12,730 nt of DNA, from positions 1 through 12,730 of the forward strand of contig JAUYFZ010000228.1 of assembly GCA_030689585.1 (NCBI GenBank), written 5' to 3'. This stretch comes from Rhodocyclaceae bacterium. GTDB lineage: Bacteria; Pseudomonadota; Gammaproteobacteria; Burkholderiales; Rhodocyclaceae. A program made the translations under genes and the position numbers. Shown here piece by piece: positions 6,581 to 12,730 of the stretch. A model generated the notes under the pieces. The model saw nothing but the letters and a program-made list of their open reading frames with translations. It had not been told where the DNA came from and searched no databases. Position 1 is the stretch's first letter; the number at the start of each line of letters is the position of its first letter.

Positions 6581-7381
6581 GTGAACCCTGATGTCCTCTA
6601 CGACCTCCCTGAACGGGGGGTTGCGCGTATTAGTATCAACCGACCGGAACGGCGCAATGCCTTTCGTCCGGAAACAGTGAATGAACTGATGGACGCGTTC
6701 ACTCGCGCCCATCGTGATCCCGACGTGGGGGTCATCATTCTGACCGGTGTTGGGTCGGAGGCTTTCTGTGCGGGAGGCGATCAGAAAGTGCGTGGGACGG
6801 ATGGGGGGTATCACGACGAAGCGACAAACACTCCTCATCTCAACGTGTTGGATTTGCAAATGCAGATACGTCGTTGCCCGAAGCCGGTGGTCGCTATGGT
6901 GGCCGGTTATGCGATAGGGGGCGGACATGTATTGCATCTGGTGTGCGATTTGACCATCGCGGCCGATAACGCCCGTTTCGGGCAGACAGGCCCTCGCGTG
7001 GGTAGTTTCGACGCGGGGCTGGGGGCCGGATTGATGGCCCGCACGATTGGCATGAAACGTGCCAAAGAAATCTGGTTTCTTTGTCGGCAATACGATGCGC
7101 AACAAGCCCTCGACTGGGGGCTAGTCAATGCGGTGGTGCCCCTGGCACAACTGGAAGAAGAAACGCTCCGCTGGTGTCGAGACATGTTGAAATTATCGCC
7201 GACTGCGTTGCGATTGATGAAAGCCGGTTTCAATGCCGACACCGATGGGTTGGCGGGTATTCAGGAGTTGGCAGGCAATGCCACTGGACTTTTTTATATG
7301 ACCCCTGAAGGGCAGGAAGGCCGGGATGCCTGGCTTGAAAAACGCCCTCCGGATTTTGCGCCTTATCACCGTCGACCTTGA
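6581..7381 (+). CDS. menB: 1,4-dihydroxy-2-naphthoyl-CoA synthase (MenB-type crotonase)
   Basis: MenB closes the second ring of the naphthoquinone nucleus in menaquinone synthesis, turning o-succinylbenzoyl-CoA into DHNA-CoA. The 266-residue product follows E. coli MenB closely: ITINRPxxRNAFRP-like start, [20 protein letters not shown] with the following VRG and [37 protein letters not shown] and [30 protein letters not shown]. The GGDQK-GGY pair, the Asp of SFD and the late Tyr of LFYM correspond to the known active site; QTG together with the Trp of EIWF marks the bicarbonate-dependent type. BadI-like hydrolases have GGDQS instead and are less likely. The GTG at 6581 lies one base after the erpA stop; GTG 6548 inside erpA is an alternative. 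No ribosome site is seen, so translational coupling to erpA is likely. No other men gene is in the window. Confidence 0.85.
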   Translation: MNPDVLYDLPERGVARISINRPERRNAFRPETVNELMDAFTRAHRDPDVGVIILTGVGSEAFCAGGDQKVRGTDGGYHDEATNTPHLNVLDLQMQIRRCPKPVVAMVAGYAIGGGHVLHLVCDLTIAADNARFGQTGPRVGSFDAGLGAGLMARTIGMKRAKEIWFLCRQYDAQQALDWGLVNAVVPLAQLEEETLRWCRDMLKLSPTALRLMKAGFNADTDGLAGIQELAGNATGLFYMTPEGQEGRDAWLEKRPPDFAPYHRRP

Positions 7382-7383
7382 CC

Positions 7384-7854
7384 ATGAATAAATTTCTTAC
7401 CGTGGATGCTGCTCTGGTGCTGGTGCTGTTGGGATTGGGGGCAGCGGGGTGGTGGTGGTCCCCGTACTTTCTGCCGCAAGCCGACGTGACAGCGACCCCG
7501 GTTGCAGGGTGTGATCTGCATCAGGGGCCGTGTCGGGCCATTTTGTCGGGAGAGGGGGGAGAGGGCGGGTTTCTGGAATTGTCCATCGAACCACGTCCCA
7601 TTCCATTCGTTAAACCTTTGTCGGTGACGGTGACGTTTTCTGGAATCGACGCACGAAAGGTGGACATTGATTTTTCGGGCAGAGATATGAACATGGGTTA
7701 CAACCGTCCCCCGCTGGTTGTCGAGAGTCCTAACCGTTTTATCGGAGGAGCCACGCTTCCCGTCTGCATTACCGGCAAGATGGCATGGAAAGCAACCGTG
7801 TTGGTTGAAAACGATCAGGGGCAACGAATTGTCGCCCCCTTTCAGTTTGAATAA
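7384..7854 (+). CDS. Membrane-anchored protein with FixH/YtkA-like periplasmic domain
   Basis: The 156-residue product has one N-terminal membrane helix (about residues 8-27, DAALVLVLLGLGAAGWWW) and a periplasmic beta-rich part. The segment ELSIEPRPIPFVKPLSVTV, then DIDFSGRDMNMGYNRPPL, then FIGGATLPVCITGKMAWKATVLV resembles the single immunoglobulin-like domain of FixH/YtkA-type proteins, which occur with copper or cytochrome-oxidase genes; this is a weak, memory-based resemblance. Three cysteines (in GCDLHQGPC and LPVCITG) could bind metal or form disulfides. ATG 7384 comes two bases after the menB stop, so it is probably co-translated with it. The stop abuts the convergent rhodanese stop with no spacer. 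Confidence 0.6.
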   Translation: MNKFLTVDAALVLVLLGLGAAGWWWSPYFLPQADVTATPVAGCDLHQGPCRAILSGEGGEGGFLELSIEPRPIPFVKPLSVTVTFSGIDARKVDIDFSGRDMNMGYNRPPLVVESPNRFIGGATLPVCITGKMAWKATVLVENDQGQRIVAPFQFE

Positions 7855-8625
7855 TTAGTGTCCCTTGATGGTGTGTTTTCCGTTCTCAAAGCTGACATCG
7901 GCATCCAGAAAATACGCCGTGATGCCTTCACCCAGCAGTTTGACGGTATCGTAGGCTTCTCCTGAGCGCGCTCCTGTGGAGCAGGTAAAGACGATGGGTT
8001 TGCCTTTCGGCAGATCGCCCAGCCGTTTTTCAATCTCGCCGATGGGAATAGGGAGCGCACCGGGGAACGTCCCTTTTTTGACATCTTTCTCGTCGCGCAC
8101 ATCCACGATCTGAATGAGCGTTGGGTTCTCCTTCAGGATGGGTTCAAAAGAAGCGATGCTGATGCTGCCTTTGTCTTTACCCTGTTCAATGGTCGCTGAA
8201 CTGCTGGAGGTGGCCGCACCTGCCGCTGTTGCAGCGGGCGCACCTCCTGTTGCTGCCAGCCAAGCGGGGTATCCCTCATGGAAAACAACCACGTTTTTGT
8301 AGCCTAGTGCAATGGCCTTGTCGGCAGACTTATGGGAAAGATCGCACTTCAATCCGCCGCAGAAAAAAACCAGAGGTTTGTTTTTGTCGGTGGGTAGCTT
8401 ATCCGTCAGCTTGTCGAATTTACTGTCGGAGATATTGATGGCTCCCGGAATGGTGCCAGCGTTAAAGGGACGTTCTGGACGCGAATCAACCAATACGAAA
8501 TCCGCTTTTGTTTCAATCAGCTTCTGGACATGAGCGAGGTTGACAGCAGTGACTTCGGCGATGGCCGAAAGTGGCAGCAGCAACGACACCGCAGTAATAA
8601 TTTTCAAAATGAATGACGAACGCAT
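7855..8625 (-). CDS. Periplasmic tandem rhodanese-domain protein
   Basis: The 256-residue product has a signal peptide (LKIITAVSLLLPLSAIA) and two rhodanese-like domains, about residues 27-128 and 155-256, joined by an Ala/Ser-rich linker (APAATAAGAATSSSSA). Both domains keep a cysteine at the catalytic position: VFFCGGLKCDLSHKSA in the first, with a second Cys in the loop, and VFTCSTGARSGEA in the second. Rhodaneses transfer sulfane sulfur; secreted tandem forms are poorly defined and might work in sulfur oxidation or redox chemistry. A strong ribosome site CAGGAGG (8634-8640) lies eight bases before the ATG. It follows fliR on the same strand after a 60-bp gap with no clear terminator, so some read-through from the flagellar operon is possible. 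Confidence 0.85.
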   Translation of the reverse strand: MRSSFILKIITAVSLLLPLSAIAEVTAVNLAHVQKLIETKADFVLVDSRPERPFNAGTIPGAINISDSKFDKLTDKLPTDKNKPLVFFCGGLKCDLSHKSADKAIALGYKNVVVFHEGYPAWLAATGGAPAATAAGAATSSSSATIEQGKDKGSISIASFEPILKENPTLIQIVDVRDEKDVKKGTFPGALPIPIGEIEKRLGDLPKGKPIVFTCSTGARSGEAYDTVKLLGEGITAYFLDADVSFENGKHTIKGH

Positions 8626-8633
8626 GATGTAAT

Positions 8634-8640
8634 CCTCCTG
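8634..8640 (-). promoter_or_regulatory. Strong ribosome binding site of the rhodanese gene
   Basis: CAGGAGG on the minus strand, eight bases upstream of ATG 8625. It is the strongest ribosome site in the window and contrasts with the weak sites of the neighbouring flagellar genes. Confidence 0.7.
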
Positions 8641-8685
8641 TTGATGATCCTATTGATGAATCTAATCCCCCTCCGCACGCAGATT

Positions 8686-9468
8686 CTACCCTGAAGCCTG
8701 CATTACCATGCGCAGGGCTGAAAAACTTTGGTCGAATAGGCGTTCTAGGGCGGCACCGAAATAGGGCATGGAGAGCAATAAGACGACAAAACCGGCGGTG
8801 ATGGTGACAGGGAAACCTACCGCGAATAGGTTGAGTTGAGGAGCGACACGAGCCAAAACCCCCATGGCGACGTTGACGATTAGAAGGGCCGCAATCATGG
8901 GCAGTGCCAGAAGCAATCCTGTGGCAAACAGCGTGCTGGCCCACGCCATAAGGGGCGTGAGTCCGCTAGTCGCAAAGGGGGTTGACACGACAGGCAGCAG
9001 CGTAAAACTTTCCACCAATACCGACAGGGCAAGCAGATGAGCGTTCATGGCCAAAAAGATCAGCATGGACAGCAGTGTTAGAAATTCCGTCACAACGGGC
9101 GTTTGTCCTGCCGTTTGGGGGTCGTAGAAAACGGCAAAAGACAGACCCATTTGCAGACCGATCAACTCACCGGCCACGTCAATGGCGGCCAAGGCCAGAC
9201 GCAGCGTAAATCCCATGAGCACGCCGATCAGGGTTTGATTGATGAGGATCAAAATTCCCGTCCAAGATCCCGCGGAGACCGCAGGCATAGGGGGGATAAC
9301 GGGAACCACCGCCATGGCAATGGCTAATCCGACGATCAGGCGCAGTCGCATGGGAAGCGCTGCGTTACTGAAAACGGGCGCGGCGGAAAGAAGCCCCAAA
9401 ATGCGTGACAGAGGAAAAATGAAGGCGACAAGCCAAGCATCAAGTTGAGTGGACGTGATGCTCAACAT
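8686..9468 (-). CDS. fliR: Flagellar export-gate protein FliR
   Basis: FliR is a core inner-membrane subunit of the flagellar type III export gate, assembling with FliP and FliQ. The 260-residue product is full length and strongly hydrophobic with about six membrane segments; diagnostic stretches are the N-terminal FPLSRILGLLSAAPVFS, LRLALAAIDVAGELIGLQMGLS with the following FAVFYDPQTAGQTPVV, and LMIAALLIVNVAMGVLARVAPQ-like text with NLFAVGFPVTI. It begins six bases after the fliQ stop. I see no truncation or frameshift. Confidence 0.96.
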   Translation of the reverse strand: MLSITSTQLDAWLVAFIFPLSRILGLLSAAPVFSNAALPMRLRLIVGLAIAMAVVPVIPPMPAVSAGSWTGILILINQTLIGVLMGFTLRLALAAIDVAGELIGLQMGLSFAVFYDPQTAGQTPVVTEFLTLLSMLIFLAMNAHLLALSVLVESFTLLPVVSTPFATSGLTPLMAWASTLFATGLLLALPMIAALLIVNVAMGVLARVAPQLNLFAVGFPVTITAGFVVLLLSMPYFGAALERLFDQSFSALRMVMQASG

Positions 9469-9474
9469 AAAACA

Positions 9475-9744
9475 TTACCCGATGAAAGTGGGAATGGCCT
9501 CATACAAACGCCGCATGTAATCCGTAAGTAGTGTAATCATCCAAGGGCCGGCCACTAACAGCGTCACAAAAATGGCGACAACCTTGGGCACGAAAGAGAG
9601 CGTAGCTTCGTTGATTTGGGTCGCGGCCTGAAAAATGCTGACGATCAATCCGACCGCCAGAGCTGCGATGAACAGCGGGGAGGAAACCACGAGCAATACT
9701 TCGATGGCGCCGCGTCCGATTTCAATGACAGTGGTAGGGGTCAT
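9475..9744 (-). CDS. fliQ: Flagellar export-gate protein FliQ
   Basis: FliQ is the small two-helix subunit of the export gate, normally present in several copies per gate. The 89-residue product has the usual length, two membrane helices (about 16-38 and 50-72) and the conserved loop SIFQAATQINEATLSFVPK. It lies nine bases after the position where an uninterrupted fliP would stop (9754-9756), the spacing expected for an intact operon. Confidence 0.96.
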   Translation of the reverse strand: MTPTTVIEIGRGAIEVLLVVSSPLFIAALAVGLIVSIFQAATQINEATLSFVPKVVAIFVTLLVAGPWMITLLTDYMRRLYEAIPTFIG

Positions 9745-9792
9745 GGGTTGTCGCTAGCCGAAACTAACCACCAACGAACTGATAATCAGGTT

Positions 9793-10647
9793 TCAGCCGT
9801 CGACCAATACAAACAACATGATCTTGAAGGGTAAGGAGACGATAACGGGCGACATCATCATCATGCCCATCGACATCAATACGGAGGCAACTACCATGTC
9901 GATGATCAGAAAGGGAATGAAGATAATGAAACCAATCTGGAAGGCGGTTTTAAGTTCTGAGGTGACAAAAGCAGGGATCAATACGCGCATGGGAATTTCT
10001 TCTGCGGTGGTCGGTTTTTGAGCACGGGCCACTTTGGTAAAGAGAGCCAGATCAGGGTCGCGGACCTGTTTTAGCATGAAGGCGCGCAGTGGAACGGCTC
10101 CCCGGTCGAGGGCTTCGTTGAAGCTGATCTTGTTTTCGGAAAGAGGCAGGTAGGCATCGGCATAAATTTTGTCACCGACGGGGGCCATGATGAAGAACGT
10201 CAAGAATAGAGCCAGACCGACCAACACTTGATTGGGGGGCGAGGTTTGAGTGCCCAGCGCGTGACGTAGCAAAGAGAGCACGATGATGATGCGAGTGAAA
10301 CTGGTCATCATCAATAAAATAGCGGGTAGAAAGGTGAGGGCTGTCAGCATCAACAGCGTCTGGATGGAGAGCGACCACTGGGTGCCTCCCCCCGGAACGG
10401 CCGCACTGGTGAGGGCGGGTAGCACCTGCGCGAAGGCGATGCTGGGGATCCATAACAGAAGAAATAGCAAGACCCCCATCCCCCTCCCAGCCTCCCCCTT
10501 GAAGGGGGAGGAGCATCTCTCCCTCCCCTTCAAGAGGGAGGAGCATCTCTCCCTCCCCTTCAAGGGGAGGGTTGGGGAGGGGATGGGGTGAACCATGTAA
10601 CGAGAACTTCCGCAACAATTAATACGCGGCATGATTGCGTAACTCAT
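9793..10647 (-). CDS. fliP: Flagellar export-gate protein FliP, stopped early by TGA and with repeat array in its 5' end
   Basis: FliP forms the entry ring of the flagellar export gate. The body is typical: signal-peptide-like [16 protein letters not shown], then [71 protein letters not shown] and [10 protein letters not shown]. It ends MLFVLVDG and then TGA at 9793-9795, exactly where homologues have the Trp of VDGW. Past it the frame continues NLIISSLVVSFG to a TAG at 9754-9756, so 13 residues are lost by what looks like one TGG to TGA change. At the other end, ATG 10647 overlaps the fliO stop as ATGA, but a roughly 120-bp palindromic repeat array lies between that start and the signal peptide, in frame. 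An alternative start at 10479 lies inside the repeat and gives 228 residues. The product may be non-functional. Confidence 0.8.
   Translation of the reverse strand: MSYAIMPRINCCGSSRYMVHPIPSPTLPLKGRERCSSLLKGRERCSSPFKGEAGRGMGVLLFLLLWIPSIAFAQVLPALTSAAVPGGGTQWSLSIQTLLMLTALTFLPAILLMMTSFTRIIIVLSLLRHALGTQTSPPNQVLVGLALFLTFFIMAPVGDKIYADAYLPLSENKISFNEALDRGAVPLRAFMLKQVRDPDLALFTKVARAQKPTTAEEIPMRVLIPAFVTSELKTAFQIGFIIFIPFLIIDMVVASVLMSMGMMMMSPVIVSLPFKIMLFVLVDG
10473..10592. repeat. Array of three GC-rich palindromes inside fliP
   Basis: Three palindromes follow one another: arms 10491-10500/10502-10511, 10521-10530/10532-10541 (one mismatch) and 10551-10560/10562-10571. A 30-base unit with GGAGCATCTCTCCCTCCCC is repeated at 10509 and 10539, so each extra copy adds ten codons. 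The ends CCCCATCC and GGATGGGG are inverted relative to each other. The frame of fliP stays open across it and would encode a basic stretch with [10 protein letters not shown] and [11 protein letters not shown]. The outer parts match 157-185 and 68-90 exactly. Confidence 0.8.
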
Positions 10648-10949
10648 TTGCGTAACAGGAGTGTTAAGCGCGTGGCGAAATCGGTGGCCGTCGGCGGAGC
10701 GGACGGCAAGTCCTGACGCGGAATTTCGGCCAACGTGGAGACTTGACCCGGAGCAACCCCCAAGACGAGCCAAGAACTACCCACTTCCAAAATGACCACG
10801 CGTTCGCGCGGGCCGACTGCGGTTGCGGTCACGATTCGCATCAACCCTGCCGTTTGTCCTTGGGGCGCACCCAAGCGTTTCAGGAGCCACAGGCTGCCTA
10901 AGAGCAGGGCAAATACAACGAATAGGCTAAGGCCGAGTTGGAAAGTCAT
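10644..10949 (-). CDS. fliO: Flagellar export accessory protein FliO
   Basis: FliO is a small membrane protein that helps FliP assemble its ring. The 101-residue product has one N-terminal membrane helix (about residues 4-24, [20 protein letters not shown]), then a short cytoplasmic beta domain with [34 protein letters not shown], the usual FliO pattern. The family is short and variable, so identification rests partly on its place between fliN and fliP. ATG 10949 has an in-frame TGA four codons upstream, which leaves no longer form. The stop overlaps the fliP ATG 10647. Confidence 0.9.
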   Translation of the reverse strand: MTFQLGLSLFVVFALLLGSLWLLKRLGAPQGQTAGLMRIVTATAVGPRERVVILEVGSSWLVLGVAPGQVSTLAEIPRQDLPSAPPTATDFATRLTLLLRK

Positions 10950-11004
10950 AATGACCGATCATAGCGAGGCCATGCCGGATCAAAAGCGAGATTACCTAGG
11001 GAAA

Positions 11005-11421
11005 TTACCGGTGAATCTTCTTCATCCGCTCCTGCGGGGTAATGATGTCGGTCAGCCGGATGCCGAATTTTTCATTGACGACGACCACTTCACCTTGGGC
11101 AATTAACGTGCCATTGACGAGTACGTCCATGGGTTCCCCGGCCAGTCCGTCGAGTTCTACGACGGAACCGTGCGCCAACTGGAGCAGGTTTCGGATCGAA
11201 ATCCGGGTACGCCCCAGTTCCACGGTCAGGTGGACGGGAATGTCCATGATCATTTCGAACCCTTGCACCGTACCTGATCCTGGCGCATCCCCGCCCAGTG
11301 ATCCGAAAATCTGAGCGGGTTTGGCCGCCGAGGCGGTTGAGGCGGTGGCCGCAGAATCCGCCGCAGCCTGTTCGCCCATGGCGGCTGCCCAATCGTCTAA
11401 TTCGCCTTGATCTTCGCTCAT
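11005..11421 (-). CDS. fliN: Flagellar motor switch protein FliN
   Basis: FliN forms the lower C-ring of the flagellar motor and helps dock the export ATPase complex. The 138-residue product has an acidic, Ala/Ser-rich N-terminal half (residues 1-45, e.g. AAADSAATASTASAAKPAQ) and a C-terminal SpoA domain (about 58-132) with IPVHLTVELGRTRISIRNLL, LAGEPMDVLVNGTLIAQGEV and VNEKFGIRLTDII. Its ATG overlaps the fliM stop (ATGA at 11418-11421), showing translational coupling. Confidence 0.96.
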   Translation of the reverse strand: MSEDQGELDDWAAAMGEQAAADSAATASTASAAKPAQIFGSLGGDAPGSGTVQGFEMIMDIPVHLTVELGRTRISIRNLLQLAHGSVVELDGLAGEPMDVLVNGTLIAQGEVVVVNEKFGIRLTDIITPQERMKKIHR

Positions 11422-12407
11422 GATGGGGTTCCTGATTCTTCCTGTGCAAGAAAACGTTCTATTTGAAGGGCATATTGGCCATTACGCACCCCATAACGAC
11501 AAGCCATGATGGGCACGCCGTCGACTCTAACGGGGACTTCTTCTTCAATGGCAATGGGCATGATGTCGCCGACTTTCAAGTTCATGATGTCGGCCAGCGT
11601 GATTTTTCTAGAGGCCAACGGCACTTCTAATTCGACTTCTGCCTCTTGTAATTGCCTAGTCAACATCGAAGTCCAGCGTGAATCCTGACCGGCCTGTTCG
11701 CTGTGCATACTGCTGTAGAGGACATCCCGGATGGGTTCCACCATGGCATAGGGCAGGCAAACGTGCATTTCCGCCGAGTTGCCCAACAGTTCTAGGCTGA
11801 AGGTAAAGGCCACCACGATCTCGGAAGGCGTGGCGATATTGGCAAACTGCGTGTTCATCTCTGAACGGACGTAGTCGAAATTGATTTCGAAGACAGGTCG
11901 CCAAGCGTTTTCATATTCGGTGCAGACCACATTGAGCAACCCTTGGATGATGCGCTGTTCTGTGGTCGTGAAATCGCGCCCTTCGACACGGGTATGGAAA
12001 CGCCCATCTCCGCCGAACATGCTATCGACGACAAGAAAGACCAGATTGGGGTCGAAAACGATCAAACCGATGCCGCGCAAGGGTTTGATGGTGACCAGAT
12101 TGAGGTTGGTCGGCACCACAAGATTGCGGACGAATTCGCTGTATTTCTGTACGCGGATCGGCCCTAGCGAAACTTCTGCCGTGCGGTGCATGTAGTTGAA
12201 CAGACCAATGCGCAGCAACCGAGTAAATCGCTCATTGATGAGTTCGAGCGTGGGCATCCGTCCCCGCACGATCCGTTCCTGCCGGCCCAGATCGTAGGTT
12301 TTAACCCCGCCGCTGTCCTCTTCGGGCGGGGCTTCTTCCTCGACTTCGCCGGTGACTCCCTTTAATAGGGCATCGACTTCATCTTGAGAGAGAAAATCTT
12401 GAGCCAT
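11418..12407 (-). CDS. fliM: Flagellar motor switch protein FliM
   Basis: FliM is the C-ring subunit that binds phosphorylated CheY and controls rotation direction. The 329-residue product has the N-terminal CheY-binding motif (LSQDEVDALLKGV, residues 5-17), an acidic linker, the middle domain with RRLRIGLFNYMHRTAEV-like text, FGGDGR and QRIIQGLL, and a C-terminal SpoA domain ending in GVRNGQYALQIERFL. An intact CheY-binding motif implies the organism has, or recently had, chemotactic control. It starts seven bases after the fliL stop without a clear ribosome site. Confidence 0.97.
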   Translation of the reverse strand: MAQDFLSQDEVDALLKGVTGEVEEEAPPEEDSGGVKTYDLGRQERIVRGRMPTLELINERFTRLLRIGLFNYMHRTAEVSLGPIRVQKYSEFVRNLVVPTNLNLVTIKPLRGIGLIVFDPNLVFLVVDSMFGGDGRFHTRVEGRDFTTTEQRIIQGLLNVVCTEYENAWRPVFEINFDYVRSEMNTQFANIATPSEIVVAFTFSLELLGNSAEMHVCLPYAMVEPIRDVLYSSMHSEQAGQDSRWTSMLTRQLQEAEVELEVPLASRKITLADIMNLKVGDIMPIAIEEEVPVRVDGVPIMACRYGVRNGQYALQIERFLAQEESGTPS

Positions 12408-12414
12408 GGATTAG

Positions 12415-12730
12415 TTACTGGATGATGAAAGAAGTAAACAACACAGCCTGAACGGGATCATTAGGGCCGGCCGGGGTGATCTCGAGAGTGGTTTCTTCGG
12501 GTTCAACTTCGGGTTCTGCTTCTTTTCCTTTTTTCTTCGACTTCTTGGGCGGTGGTGCGGGAGGGACCAATATTTTGTTAATCGTCATCCGCATCTCATC
12601 GGATAATTTCTGTACGCCTTGCGGTGTGGCCAGTTCTGCGGATTTTTTCGAGGAGAGGATCAACAGCACCTTATGTCGAATTTCCGGCATATAAGCTTTA
12701 ACGTGCTCACCTACCTCAAGGGTAAGTACG
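12415..12730 (-). CDS. fliL: Flagellar basal body-associated protein FliL, 3' part only
   Basis: FliL is a single-pass inner-membrane protein around the stator that supports motor torque. Only the last 104 residues are in the window; the frame is open to the edge and reads VLTLEVGEHVKAYMPEIRHK, then VLLILSSKKSAELATPQGVQKL, which is the FliL periplasmic stomatin-like domain. The final strand is QAVLFTSFIIQ, as expected. Between the last helix and that strand sits a charged linker with PPAPPPKKSKKKGKEAEPE and EPEETT that is absent from the E. coli protein. The N-terminal membrane helix and the start are outside the window. Confidence 0.93.
   Translation of the reverse strand, partial: VLTLEVGEHVKAYMPEIRHKVLLILSSKKSAELATPQGVQKLSDEMRMTINKILVPPAPPPKKSKKKGKEAEPEVEPEETTLEITPAGPNDPVQAVLFTSFIIQ

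Noticed and set aside
6581..7381. The crotonase as BadI (2-ketocyclohexanecarboxyl-CoA hydrolase)
   Set aside because: The [18 protein letters not shown] and [11 protein letters not shown] segments match MenB; BadI has GGDQS and a different C-terminal pattern.
9793..9795. TGA in fliP as evidence that UGA encodes Trp or is programmed read-through
   Set aside because: Several neighbouring genes (rppH, rplM, argC, menB, fliM, fliO) use TGA as their normal stop, Trp is encoded by TGG elsewhere, and the following base is A rather than the read-through-prone C.
10473..10592. The repeated blocks in fliP as a possible CRISPR array
   Set aside because: The units are adjacent 30-base palindromic copies without unique spacers, inside a coding frame, and match a dispersed repeat elsewhere in the window.
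10648..10773. A FliP start at 10773
   Set aside because: This would lie deep in fliO; the extra residues are the shadow of fliO coding sequence, while ATG 10647 overlaps the fliO stop in the usual coupled way.

Overview
The window looks like a chromosomal segment of a betaproteobacterium, probably from the Nitrosomonadales/Gallionellales/Ferrovales side. This placement is inferred from gene order and protein flavour, not from any marker RNA. Supporting features are the divergent proS/rppH pair next to a CNP1-like gene, the run rplM-rpsI-argC-DUF6776-bactofilin-erpA, and a fliLMNOPQR block. Genes are closely packed and no tRNA, rRNA, CRISPR array, prophage or transposase gene is visible.

Layout: 1-300 is non-coding and built almost entirely of nested palindromic and inverted repeats. 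301-2101 holds proS (minus) and rppH (plus), transcribed divergently; an imperfect inverted repeat of about 75 bp lies at the stop codons of both genes. 2237-3174 holds a CNP1-like secreted protein (plus) and an OsmC-family protein (minus) whose stop codons overlap. A promoter near 3215-3245 starts a plus-strand run: rplM, rpsI, argC, a DUF6776-like membrane coiled-coil protein, a bactofilin, the Fe-S carrier erpA, a menB-type crotonase and a small membrane-anchored protein, ending at 7854. From 7855 to the window end all genes are on the minus strand: a periplasmic double-rhodanese protein, then fliR, fliQ, fliP, fliO, fliN, fliM and the 3' part of fliL. In transcription order these are the flagellar C-ring/switch genes (fliM, fliN), fliL, and the export-gate genes (fliO, P, Q, R).

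The notable points are four. (1) ProRS lacks the whole editing (INS) domain although the rest is a close match to the long beta/gamma type. (2) fliP has a TGA exactly where the conserved Trp codon of its C-terminal motif is expected, and the lost 13 codons remain readable up to a normal stop. (3) Short GC-rich palindromic repeats of the CCCTCCCCTTCAAGGGGAGGG kind occur upstream of argC, in the region beyond proS, and as an in-frame array inside the 5' end of fliP. (4) A complete-looking, bicarbonate-dependent-type MenB sits directly behind erpA with no other menaquinone gene in view. No wholly new system is evident; the interest is in repeat-driven remodelling of gene starts and ends and in the two altered proteins, ProRS and FliP.
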